A DNA stretch of 64,000 nucleotides. Source: Pipra filicauda. Lineage: Eukaryota > Chordata > Aves > Passeriformes > Pipridae. The stretch covers positions 136,095 to 200,094 of the forward strand of contig NW_024104617.1 of assembly GCF_003945595.2 (NCBI RefSeq), read 5' to 3'. The translations under genes were made by a program, and so were the position numbers. Positions 13,177 to 24,610 of this stretch are shown here, one piece after another (the stretch's first letter is position 1; each line of letters starts with the position of its first letter). Under the pieces are notes generated by a model. It did no database searches. It was not told the DNA's origin and saw only the letters and a program-made list of their open reading frames with translations.

Positions 13177-13768
13177 TGTTGTGGGTTAACACCAGTGGGC
13201 GGGTAAGCACCACACAGTCACTCGCTCACTCACTCTTCCCTCACTACCCAAAACCCCCCGGTATAACATGAGTCAAGATAAAAAACAAACAAACAAACAA
13301 ATGAAACAAAAAAACCCAACAAAATAAATAATTGAATAAGTGGAAGAAGAGGAAAGAGAGGAAGAGGCAGAGGGGGGGAGAAGGCAGAGGTGAGAACAAG
13401 CAATACAAAAGCAATCACTCACCCCCTCCTGTGGGTAGACTGATACCCAGACGGCTCCTTAGCTAAAGATGGCTACTTCCCTAAAGCTCCCTATTTTCTC
13501 TTTTATTGCTAGGCATGACTTTATATGGCATGGAATATCTCTCTGGTTAGTTCAGATCATCTGCCCGGTTGTGTCCACCACCCTCAATCTATTCCCCGGG
13601 GCATCAGAATGAGAAACACAGAAGACTCTGATGATGTACAAACACTGTTCAACAAAAGCTAGAGTATTAAGAGCGTTATCAGTTCTATTTCAGTCAAAAT
13701 TCTGAAACACAGCACCACATGAGCTGTTACGAGAAAAAACGTATCCTATTCTAGCCAGGCCCAGTACA
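13177..13768 (-). mobile_element. Solo LTR, avian ERVL-type endogenous retrovirus
   Basis: The plus strand starts 'tgttgtgggttaacaccag' and ends '...cccagtaca', giving TG...CA ends over 592 bases. Between them come the block 'caccacacagtcactcgctc', an A/C- and G/A-rich low-complexity middle (about 13275-13400), a segment near 'tatggcatggaatatctctc' and a tail close to 'ctattctagccaggcccag', all in the order of a common bird LTR. The element reads on the minus strand. The flanking five bases (atggc and aaatt) do not match, so any target duplication has decayed. No internal retroviral sequence is present. It is the same family as, and in opposite orientation to, the LTR at 35469. Confidence 0.82.
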
Positions 13769-16700
13769 AAATTATAATTGCTGCCAGCAAACCCAGGTTA
13801 TATTCAGAAGAAAAGGATCAAAGGTATAGCAAACACTGACAAGCAGTTGAGTTGTTATGTTTCTTAGTTTTTTTGGTAGTAGACTGTGGTTTTCTCCATG
13901 AATTCAAAGGGACCAAAGCACCTAACCACTTCTGCAAATGTTCAGTTTGGCAACATCATTACCACAAAAGTTTTAAAGGCAACCTGAGTTTACATATCTT
14001 TCTAGAGCAATAGTACACATCACTAGGAAATCTAAGAGGGCTTAGTTTGAGACAACCTTTCTTAGCTGTGAAAAACTTCATAAAACATATGCCTGCACTT
14101 TTGGGATGCAATTTTGTGATGTTGCAGTACCAGAGTCCAACTTTTCCCTGCCAACCTCAGGACAAAAATTAACACGTACTCACACAATTCACTTGAGGCA
14201 AGTTTGGAATTTAAAAAATGGCTTGAGTTTAAATATGACACACTTTCTAGCCATAGTTACTCCTATTCAACATCACTGACACATGGAGGACATTCACTCA
14301 GTCTCTGCTAGCATCTCTAGGATTCCTGTTTAGCAAAGAGTGTTAAAAAGTACTCCAAGGTGTTACTTCATGCTGAAGCAGATATATTTGTAAGAGCCTT
14401 GTCAAATTTCCCATCTAAAGTCTAAAAAGACATGTTAATGGGAGATAATCTGGAACCATGTTTCCTTGCTAACTGGTCAGGGGAAAAGCAGTTGTCACTC
14501 ATCATTTTCTTCTTCTGTAGAACCTTCCCTCTTCTCACCCACAGCTGAGGGAGACATACTTGTTTACCTTAGAGAATAAAAATAATACATCCAGCCTTCT
14601 GTTGTCCATTCTATCACCAGCAATGGTAGGTACTTTTCTCTTTCAATTAAGTATTTCGCAGCTGAATCCAACAGTGAAGATAGATAAGACATTTCATGTG
14701 CTACTGCCATAGCTATGGTGAGGAACAGATATGGAAGGAGCTAGAGGTGATCCCGTCAGGTAAAAGAGACAGAGAATAATGAAGATCCAGAAGTTCTGGG
14801 TTTAGAAATACAGGACAAAAAATATGAAGGAGCAGGGAAATAATGCAAGTAATAAATCCTTGCAAGGAGATGGAGTAGAGTTTTCTCAAGATGGGCACAC
14901 AGGAATTGCTACCTGCAGCAGCACATTTCTGGGGAGGCTTAGATTGAAGTAATTTACACATTTCAAGTCACAAATTTCTGCTAGGAACAACATCATAGAT
15001 TTGGGAAGTTAGTCTATCACTAAAGAGGAAAAAACCTCTTATGACACATTTGCCTTTTATAAATCATAAAAATACTTAGTCCCTGAGATAACATATGTTG
15101 ATCCAGAAACGTTAAGTGTCCTTACCCATCTTACTTTGAAGGCTAGTAAGTTACCAAAAATTTCTCAGGCTGCCACAGGAAAGAAACCTTACTTTTAAAC
15201 TTGTTACTTCGTTGGCACTCACTATTCCTGTTTCAAAAAATATATTCCTAGGCACCAGTGGGGGAGTCTTAACAGACTCCTAGAAGAGGCAGAGAGCCAA
15301 CTTGTAGTTATTTTAAAGAATGCATCAGTTGTCTACAATTTTGCACCCTAGTGCAGATCCTGTTTGTCTGAAAAGGATCCAGGCCATATAAAAACGGTCT
15401 GCTGGACAAAGTCCAGAGTGTTACAGACTAAAAGCTCATAACTTTACAACATTCCACTCCAAATGTTGCATGAAAATGCTGGTTAGCAAATTGTGATAGG
15501 TAAAGGGAGGGGAAAAACTTTTAACATTGGGCCAAAAATGTTTTGACAATCTCAGAACTTTGGGCAGTGCAATCTCAGAACTGTGGAAAGAGCAAAAGGG
15601 AAAGGTAACATCTGTAAAATACTTCATACTCTACTCTTTCTGCATCCTTGCAGTGGTACTTCACTCTGTGCTACACTTACAGGGAGGTATTACTGTGATA
15701 TTTTCAGTTTACAAGCTACAGGCTCCTTGCCATCTGTTCAAAATTCAGACAAAAAAAGTCATCTAGCTGCAAGTATGGTCTGTTAAGCCATTCTGTAAAA
15801 CCCTTTACTGGTTTCCTGATGTATTGAGGATCAAATATGAGGCTTCAGTTTGAAGACTACTTCCTTACATGATTAGTTTTATTACCACGAGTACACCTAC
15901 TAACCTACGCAGAACTATACTATGTAGTAAAATTAAGCAAGTGGATAAGTGTTAGCAGTACAGGGCCTTATAACCCTGTTCTGGTCCACATGACCTAACA
16001 TAGCAAGTAATATTTACAATAAATTCAACTCCTTCTATTTACATTTCCCCTGTTTCCCATGGGAATGATGCGTCAGTGCTTTTTCAAACTAAATTCAAAT
16101 CTTCTATTCTTTCATTAACCCTTTTAAATTGTTTAAACACTGAAACTTTGTGTGTGATGTGTAATTTCTTTGCATCACTTAATTCTGAGAGAGAATAAGC
16201 CCTTTAACACTGTAAAGCTGGCCAGTGATATGAATGCCTCGCAGATAGCTTGTGCAGACACACTTAGTGTAGGCCACAGCACTCCATGACGCTGGGAGTG
16301 ACATACAAGTTCTCAGTGTGACCATACGCGCACACAATTACAAAACAATAGGTAAAGCTGTTAGATTCAAGGAACCTTGTCCCTAACAAGCTGCAAGCCT
16401 TGCTTAACCAGAGTTCAAGTTTACCAAATACACAGGCTTTCAGCAAAGAGTGACCAGGTTTCCAAAGAAAGGAATCAGAGCCTGACCAAAAACGACATCT
16501 GCAAAAGTGAGGACAAATGCTCAGGGCCCCAGACAGTCATCCTATTCAAAAGAAAGGGTTCAAAAGAGACTTCGGTGTCTTTTTATTAACCCAGTCACTT
16601 TTGAGTGGTACACAAGAGTAAAGCTGGTAGTTCACATGGTTAAGGCCCCCACACTAAAAGTCATTTGAACTTGTTCCAGGAACATAACAGCATTGTATAA

Positions 16701-19489
16701 GAAGCTGTCAGTTGCACCAGTCTGACATAAACCAAGGTCCCTTCAACTTCCCTCATAGAATAGCTGCTGCAGAACTATTTGCCTTATAGGACCACATTTG
16801 CCTGCTGCATCATGCCATAATTCCAACAGACTAGAGTTTTTTAAAAGTTACTGCAAAGAAAGGAGGCACAGGAAAAATACTTTTGAGACAAATTACTTTA
16901 TACTGGTAAAGCTAGAACTAGGCAAAAAAGTTTTCCTATTAGAAATGCCTTGTTATACAGCTAAGTAGATTTATGCTGGTCTGAAGCAGAGAAACACAAC
17001 AGAAAGGACAAAAGACAACAGAAAAGACAATTCACTCACTTTAGACTCTCATAAAATGCTTACAACACTCAGGTTTGTGCTCTGAGCCCTTCTGAAAAAA
17101 AAAAAAATTAAACTATTATACAAAATGGAACATTATAAGCTATTGGGAGAAATCCACAGCAGCAATAACGGGGTCACCCATTCAAGACATGACAAATTCA
17201 GAGTTAAAATCCCATTTTGTCAATAATTTGATATGGCTCCAAAAGCCTGTATCGGAGAACTGAAAACATAATGCTCTTCACTTCTGAAGCTAGCTTCTAT
17301 GTTTTTCCTCCAAACTCCCCATTTTACTGGCTATTCTTATGACTGAAGAGCCTTTTTATAATAGAAGTGCAGTCAAAATTAATCAATCCTTCAAAAGAAG
17401 TGTTTTAACCAACTCATCTTTTCAATAAAAAACAGTAAATGAAAAAATAATAAATAAACCAGTGTGAACCAGAGATATCTAAATAACTCGTTCTCCTTAT
17501 TACTTAAGTAGAAACAAGCTATTTTCAGAAAGCAACACTGAGTGTCATGCTTACAGGTATTGGCCAAGATTTGCCTGTACCAGGTGCAGAGCTACACTGG
17601 ACCTCTTACAGGAGCTTCAGAAAATCTGAAATATGGCTATTTACATTTCTGAGTAAGTGGCTGAGGTGTTCTTAATAGGCAGGCTACAAAGGCCATGGTG
17701 GGTTCTATTGTCATCACATAAAATAGAGAAAAAAGGGATATACCTAGCTGCCTCTTTCTCATAACCTGGCCTGGTGATGTAACTGGTGGGACATCTGCTA
17801 TTTTAGAGTTTGTTATTTCTTGTGTTTTGAAAAGTGACTCTCTCGTTATTGAAACTGTCACAAAATTCTCTTGAATCTCCAATGTATACGTATTTCCAAA
17901 TTAAAAAAATAAAATAAAAAAATGCAATCCGGATATCCTCTAATAACAAGGATGGAGGAAGGAGTTTGTATGCTCTGAATGCTGTAAATTTGGCAAATCC
18001 TGGTGCTTCTGCAAGAGCACAACTGTCAAAATGCAAGTCAGAATTGAGACATGGGAACTCCACCATGTCATCACATCCACATCACCGCTCTTTTCAGATC
18101 CTTCTAAACAGCCTTCAAACACTTCCCAGAGCTCATTTTCCAATGGCTGAGTACACAGAAATTCACCACTTCCCTTGGAAGACTACTCCACATAAATATT
18201 AATCAAAAACCAAAGAGGAATTTATAATTGGATACAGATCTCTTCCAAAAAATGTCACACACTATATATTCATTTCTGTATGCTGGTCAGCACAGTTTGA
18301 GTGCTTCTGTAATATTTGTTCAACATCCTTTTTGATACACACTGGGATGAAACACTGTAAATAATTCCTGGTTTGTGCCTTTGAAATCTTTTCAGACAGT
18401 CACATTCTTTTCAGCCACCTTTCTTTATAGCAGATAAACACTGCACTGGAAAAGCTATGCCATACTGAAAAAGGAAGTCTTGGTCCTATAGTTTCAGTTT
18501 ATTACTGTACATCTTCATTTTAGAACAACATGTATCGTGAAGAATATCTCTTGAAAGATGTTTTGTCTTTTTTGTGGAAAGGCAGAAGAATGAGTGTCCC
18601 TATGTACTATAAAATGCATGAACAGCGGGGTTTGGCACAGCAGTATTTGTTACCTGAAGGGTCACAAAGAAAGTGTATTTACCATTGCAATTGTAAATTA
18701 GATTGAATTATGCCTATCTTACATTAGGCAGAAAAAAGAAACATGATATAGAAAAAAAATTAGTTTTAACAGTAAATTCCTTGTTATTTAAGTCTCCTGC
18801 ACCTGGGATCTCTTCCTTTAAGAGTAAAGCTATAAGTCACCTTGGTTGGAGAGAAACCAACAGTCTGGAATCCTGCTGTCCAAAACCAAGTGTGGTCTTC
18901 TAACAAGGCATGACACAAAAAGCCAAGACCCTTTCACTTTTTACAGTATCTTAAAAGCCCTTTCCCCCCTATAGTTTCACAGAAACTTAAAAAACAAAGG
19001 AAATTAGTGCAACTGAGAACAGAAAGGTCTCTCATGCTTTGAGCATAAGTGTTCAGCATACCATACATGTGGTTACCACTACACATGAGAAAAAAAGGTC
19101 TGTCCATCTGAGAGCATGAGAAAGCAGTGACAGGTATTAAAAAGTGAATATAGGAAACAATAGAAAAACTGCCCTCAGCTCTTATTCCTTCTTGCTGATG
19201 AATTTTGATAACATAGATTTCATTATGCACCTGCAGGTTTGAAGAATGAGGACAATATCACTTTACATGGACTAATCTACTAATTTATGTGTTCAGAACC
19301 TTGAAATCTTGTGGTCCCATGAATACAGGGCTCTCTGCTCCCAGTAGTTCACAAGACAACCCTTTCTTCCGTAGGAACTGCAAGCAGATTAATATTACTG
19401 CTTTGAAAATGCTGATCATTCAGAGAAAGGAAACCATAGCTGCAACAGAAGTATCACCAAAAAGAATCCTCCAAGGCAATTAGACCACA
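13769..19489. other. AT-rich unique DNA, no gene seen
   Basis: There are many short openings, none above 90 codons, and none has a recognisable domain. Short poly-A tracts lie at about 17095-17107 and 17902-17925. No repeats that I can name and no RNA genes. Confidence 0.55.
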
Positions 19490-19640
19490 TGATTTCATAG
19501 TCATAGAAGAAAAGGCCTTGGGAACAGTCTCTCCTAGGTGGGAATGCGTAACATTGTCACCTTCCCAGGACTCCATTCAACAGATACAACCCAGTTCACC
19601 CCATACTGAAAAGCCTCCAGTGGCTTAAACACAAGACGAA
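19490..19640 (-). repeat. Possible very old CR1 tail remnant
   Basis: The phrase 'tttcatagtcatagaagaaa' followed by 'ggccttgggaacagtctctc' resembles a heavily mutated CR1 tail on the plus strand, and 'aaaagcctccagtgg' about 100 bases later would fit the CR1 3' UTR. The match is loose and could be chance. Confidence 0.25.
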
Positions 19641-22082
19641 GGAACCAGCTGTAAATGATAAAACTGGTTTCTTCAGAGTCTGGTCACACCAAACAATTAC
19701 AGTGAAAGACTGATTAATTTGGACGAACTTTGTTTTTTAAAAATCACAAATCTGATATTATGCTTATACAAACATGTCAGTACCTAGTTGCTGTCTCCAC
19801 TTATTCGTGATGCGAGAGGCCCAAATTAATGAGAGTACCAGAAGCCTACGGAGGTGCCTACCTTCACATGGAGCTTTTAAGGCTATTGAAAGCCTATTTT
19901 GATTTGGTCTTAGTTTTCTATATGAAGAATTATGTCAGTTAGGCCCACAAGCCAGACTACCTCCTTCCTTTGGTGACAGCTCTCACCAGAAGACCACAAA
20001 GTCCAGATTTTTGTGACATCTTTCTTCCAGTGACACTGGCACTATGGGAGGAAATAAGTTTATATTCACACAGATATGCCACCTTGTGGCCGTAGCACTT
20101 ACTCTTTGGGAGAAAGAAAAGTCTTCAGCACACATCTAGCATTTCCTGGGCAAGTTAGTAACATAAAAGTAAGATCAAACCTGAAGCATTTCTTCTTGTG
20201 CTTATAAATCAATGTGCTTTGTTCATCAACTACCCTTGGAAGAAAGTCCCAAGCAAATGAAACTATCCACTGGTACTAAAGAAAGTTAGTGGAGTTTATG
20301 AACATCCGAGGAGGGCAGCCCATCATCCCGTGTAATGGCGATGTTGTAGATCTTGTTCTGAGGTATTGATTACAAAAGGCACAACAGTCAAAGCTTAAAA
20401 TCACACCTCAACTAGAAGTTGAGCAAAACCTAATTCGCAACACACATCTTTCTCAATCTAGTGTTAAATTATTTCAGTGGAGGAAAAATACCGAAACACA
20501 GCTCTTTAGAAAGTACAGGGTGTGTTTTGTTGAATATTGGTTCCATATTTGTACATTACTGGACAAGAGATTTTTGTCACATGTTTCATGAGACTTTTAC
20601 TTTGACATCTATCTTCAGAATGTAAAACCACGAAAAACCACTGACAGTCCTGATCTAGGAGAAATATTGAACCTTACTCAGAAGAATGTCATCTTTCAAA
20701 CAAGTTTAGCTTTAGATTTAGTTTGTCCAAACATTTTAAAGAGCATTTTCCTCTAGGCAAATTGTCAAAAGCTGGGGTAGAATAGACATATGGCTACACA
20801 GTTGCCTAAAATTACCAAATACTTTAGTAGCCTGGTTCGATTTAATTTTTTCAAAATATTTTTAGATGCAGAACTTCTAAACCTCAGAAATGGGAGCCAG
20901 ATAGCACTGTTGCCTATGAATATGAAATAATTGCTGTATCAAAAAGACAGCAATTGAAAGCTATAGTAATGATTGCCTTCAAATACAAGTATTTTCCAAC
21001 TGTTACACGTTGGCTGCCTGAGACAACGTTCCTTTCCTGTTCTAAGAATAAGGATTGAATTAAGACTGAAACCACTGTGGAAGACAGTAACTTTCCAGCA
21101 GGAATGAGCAGAATGCATTATGGCATCACTTTTGCAAGATGGAGTCCCCAGTAAACCACATAGGTTTTGCCCGGAAAGCTGTGAAATTCTCGGTGGCTAT
21201 CTTGCCACTTTGGCTAAAATACTGGTTCAAAAGGCAGTTCTGAGGAACAGCCCCAACTATGTAAGGAGTGGAGCATATTCATCCTCTGCCACTGAGAGTT
21301 GACTTTGAACAGGGTGGCAGAAGGCAGTTTGTTCTGTGAACAGATGTCTTTACTGCCACGCCTTTGCACCCTCCTCCCCATTATAGCAAAATATTCAAAG
21401 AAAAGCAAAGAGATGGACAATTAAAGTGAATGCTTGTGACAGTAAAAAGGTTTACTGCTAATAAAAATATTCACCTATTTTTTTAAATTACAATATGAGT
21501 TAATTTTCTAATTCTGGGAAGGTCAGCAGTTCAGTGTTTGCCATTTTATGACCTAGACACTAATGATTAATTTAACCATCAGTTAGGAATTCATTTAGCA
21601 AACCAAGCTCATGAATCACCATCTCACAAAACAACTGACTTCAGAAAGGCTGAGTCATGAGAGTGAGGTTATGGGAAGTATCAAGTAGAAGAAATTAAAT
21701 CTCACTTCCATTTCCCTGTTGGTCCTTTTCTATTTTTACAATCTTCTTTTCTTGGATCATTGCCTTTTATTTGGGACCTTACTGATCGAATGCTATGCCA
21801 TGTATTCTCATAGCTAGTTTAATGGATATAGCACTCTGATGGTACAGCATCGATTGACAGTAATCAATAATTCAGCACTGCTACACAAACATGGGAGGTG
21901 TACTCATTTGTTGCCCGTAGCACATCAATAACACATTTTACACAGTAAACCAAACACTACAATTTGTTCTCCAAGGAGAACCTTGTCATGTAACCATCCA
22001 ATCTACTGCCTACTTTGATTCAGTGCTTAGGAGAGCAGTCTCCTCTCCTCCGCTAACACAGTCCCCACACTTATTTGCAGTA
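19641..22082. other. AT-rich unique DNA, no gene seen
   Basis: No supported gene, RNA or repeat. A 60-codon plus-strand opening (21120-21302) in a slightly GC-richer patch has no recognisable domain. Confidence 0.55.
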
Positions 22083-23150
22083 TAGAATCGTAGAATCATA
22101 GAATCAGACGGGTTGGAAAGGACCTCTGAGATCATCAAGTCCAACCCTTGATCCACTACCACCACAGTTGTTAGACCATGGCACTAAGTGCCACATCCAG
22201 CCTCATCTTAAAAACCTCCAGGGACGGAGAATCCACCACTTCCCTGGGCAGCCCATTCCAATGGCTGATTACCCTCTCTGTAAAGAATTTCTTCCTAATA
22301 TCCAACCTAAACCTCCCCTGGCGCAGCTTAAGGCCATGCCCTCTTGTCTTCCTAATAGCTACCTGGGAGAAGAGACCAACCCCCACCTGGCTACAACCTC
22401 CTTTCAGGGAGTTGTAGAGAGTGAGGAGGTCTCCCCTGAGCCTCCTCTTCTCCAGGCTGAACAGCCCCAGCTCCCTCAGCTTCTTCTCATAGGACTTGTG
22501 CTTCAGTCCCTTCACCAGCCTCGTTGCTCTTCTCTGGACCTGTTCCAGGATCTCAATATCCTTCCTGAACTGAGGGGCCCAGAACTGGACCCAGTACTCC
22601 AGGTGTGACCTCACCAGCGCTGAGTACAGGGGAAGAATCGCTTCCCTGGTCCTGCTGACCACACTGTTCCTGATCCAGGCCAGGATGCCATTGGCCTTCT
22701 TGGCCACCTGGGCACACTGCTGGCTCATGTTCAGCTTCTGTCAATCCAAACTCCTAGGTCCCTCTCTGCCTGACTGCTCTCCAGCCACTCTGTCCCCATT
22801 CTGTAGCACTGCATGGGGTTGTTGTGGCCAAAGTGGAGGACCCGGCCCGCGGCCTTGCTGAATTTCATCTCGTTGGAATCAGCCCAACTCTCCAGCCTGT
22901 CCAGGTCCCTCTGCAGAGCCCTCCTGCCTTCCAGCTGATCAACACTCCCCTCCAACTTTGAGTCCACCATCAGCAAATTTACATATGACACTATCTCCTC
23001 ATCTAAATCATCAGTAAAGATATTAAACAGAACTGGGCCCAACACTGATCCCTGGGGGAAACCACTAGTGACTGGTCGCCAACTGGATGCAGCACCGTTC
23101 ACCACCACTCTCTTGGGCCCAGCCCTCCAGCCAGTTCTTAACCCAGGTTT
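22083..23150 (-). mobile_element. CR1 LINE, 5'-truncated, relatively young
   Basis: The left edge shows about three imperfect copies of an 8-base unit (tagaatcg, tagaatca, tagaatca), which is the reverse complement of the CR1 tail. This is followed by 'ggttggaaaggacctctgag' and 'atcatcaagtccaacccttg'. Reading on the minus strand, the element carries the end of the reverse transcriptase ORF, a stop codon and a short 3' UTR. The copy breaks off near 23150, so the endonuclease and most of the RT are missing, as is usual for CR1 5' truncation. It is clearly less diverged than the CR1 copy immediately to its right. CR1 normally makes no target duplication and I see none. Confidence 0.95.
22171..23108 (-). 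pseudogene. CR1 ORF2 reverse transcriptase C-terminal remnant
   Basis: This is the C-terminal third of a CR1 ORF2 polyprotein, which in intact elements copies the LINE RNA into DNA at the target site. The upstream piece (23108 to 22731) carries the palm-domain motif PQGSVLGP (about 23034-23060). It runs out at a TGA at 22731 after the residues LGVWIDRS. The next piece (22728 to 22171) continues in another frame from [15 protein letters not shown] through [14 protein letters not shown] and [16 protein letters not shown] to the usual end LDVALSAMV and a TAA stop. The join is a small frameshift at about 22729-22734. The catalytic FADD box expected at about 22955-22982 is also broken: the open frame there reads MVDS, while the neighbouring frame reads FADGG, so a second indel or substitution lies here. 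It is therefore dead. The domain order and wording are typical of avian CR1. Confidence 0.93.
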
Positions 23151-23549
23151 TGCTTTAATTCATGTAATCTCTGTTGTTATTAAATGCTAATATTAAAATG
23201 AGACCATTAGCAATAACTCTTGAGACTAATAACGGGGTAGAAGCTCAAGTAAAGTAGTCATTCAAAGTTTCCAAGTTCCAAAGCAATAAGTGTGTATTGG
23301 AATCAGTGAAGAGGGTAGCGGTGGACACCCACTGTCAAATAGACTGTAGATATAACAGCAGTCTAGGGCTGAGCCTGTACTCTGCAGATAAGGGCCATCT
23401 GTGAGACACCAGAGAGTCTCACTGTGCTGATCTACCAGCACCTGGTTAGAGTATTGGAACTGGAGGCATAAGGTGGACATAAAGGGGAAATGCAGGCCCA
23501 GTATAAGCACTGCTGTGGTGTTGGGACACAGCCCTGAGTAAAGCACTGC
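23151..23549. other. Spacer between two CR1 copies
   Basis: About 400 bases without a recognisable gene or repeat. A minus-strand opening of 94 codons (23262-23546) has no domain. It may be the decayed 3' tail of the older CR1 to the right, or unrelated host DNA. Confidence 0.45.
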
Positions 23550-24610
23550 AAGTCTGGAAAGGCCTTCACGAAGTCATTCCCTGCTTACAGGGAGGATTAA
23601 GTACACCTTGATCCTCCACAACAGGCATTTACTCAGTCTGTGAAAAACCTCCAAAGACTGACCAAAGCTTCTTTGGGTAACCCATTCTAGTGCCTAAATA
23701 CCATTGTAGCTGTAGAGGTCTTCCTAAAATCTAATGAAAACCACCATTACTGCAAATCGCCTTTTGTTCCATCCTCAACAGAGATGAACAATTAATTGCT
23801 GTTGTATTTATAATCATGTCTGTGTATCACAAGCCAGTTTATGCTCTTTTCTAAACTGCAATTCGCCAAGCTGAGTTCATGCAAATATCACTTTGATAGT
23901 AAAACCAATGAGTTGCCAGATTTGGGGATGACTGCTGCAACCAGGCATGTTCACCTTTTGTTCTCATATGAAGGCAGAAGTGGTCATCAGGGAGAGCTCA
24001 GCTCCTCCTTGGTCCTCTGGGTGAAGGCAGATGGACAGAATATTAGTTCATAAGAGATTTGTACAGAACACACTGGGAATCCAGGTTTTCAGTGAAACAC
24101 ACTCAGTCCCTGCAATCTATGTCACATTACGTTGGTACAATTTGTTGTTTGCTTTCCATTAGTCTTTCTCCAGTTTGTTTCTGTATTTCTTAAAGTATCA
24201 CATAAAAAACTGGATGAACAATTCAGGATGGGGTTTAACACAATGGAACAGGGTAAAATAATTACCTCTCATCCTCTTGTTTATAATACCTTAAGTAATG
24301 ACTCCCAGAACGGCTTTCACATTTCAACATTTTGTCTCATCAGCAACTTGCTTTCATTTTATAATTTGCGGTAGCCCACAGATACTCCTGCTGACTGAAT
24401 TATTCCCCATTTTCTATAAATAAGTTACGTTTTCTTCTCTGACTGTAGCAACTTATGCTTCTTTTAATTCCATTATATCTTCTTGATTTCAGACCAGCTT
24501 GCCAGCTAGTGAAATAACTTTCAAATTTAGTTCTAGCTCCCTCAGCCTGGGTGATGTACTGGAAACTTGGCAGATGATACTGACTCCATCAATTAAACTT
24601 TTTGGTTTTG
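23550..24610 (-). mobile_element. Ancient CR1-like LINE, highly diverged
   Basis: On the plus strand this reads, in the correct order, as a badly mutated reverse complement of an old amniote CR1 3' kilobase: 'caggcatttactcagtctg', 'aaaaacctccaaagactgac', 'ggtaacccattctagtgcct', 'ctccagtttgtttctgtatt', 'ggataattacctctc'-like sequence (about 24255-24275), a 'gctgctgactca'-like segment near 24390, and 'ctccctcagcctgggtgat' followed by 'aaacttggcagatgatactg' (about 24538-24582). All reading frames are destroyed. The orientation is the same as the younger CR1 at 22083. The collinear order of many weak matches is what supports the call. Confidence 0.7.

Noticed and set aside
22168..22608. 146-codon plus-strand open frame
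   Set aside because: It is the antisense shadow of the CR1 reverse transcriptase remnant.
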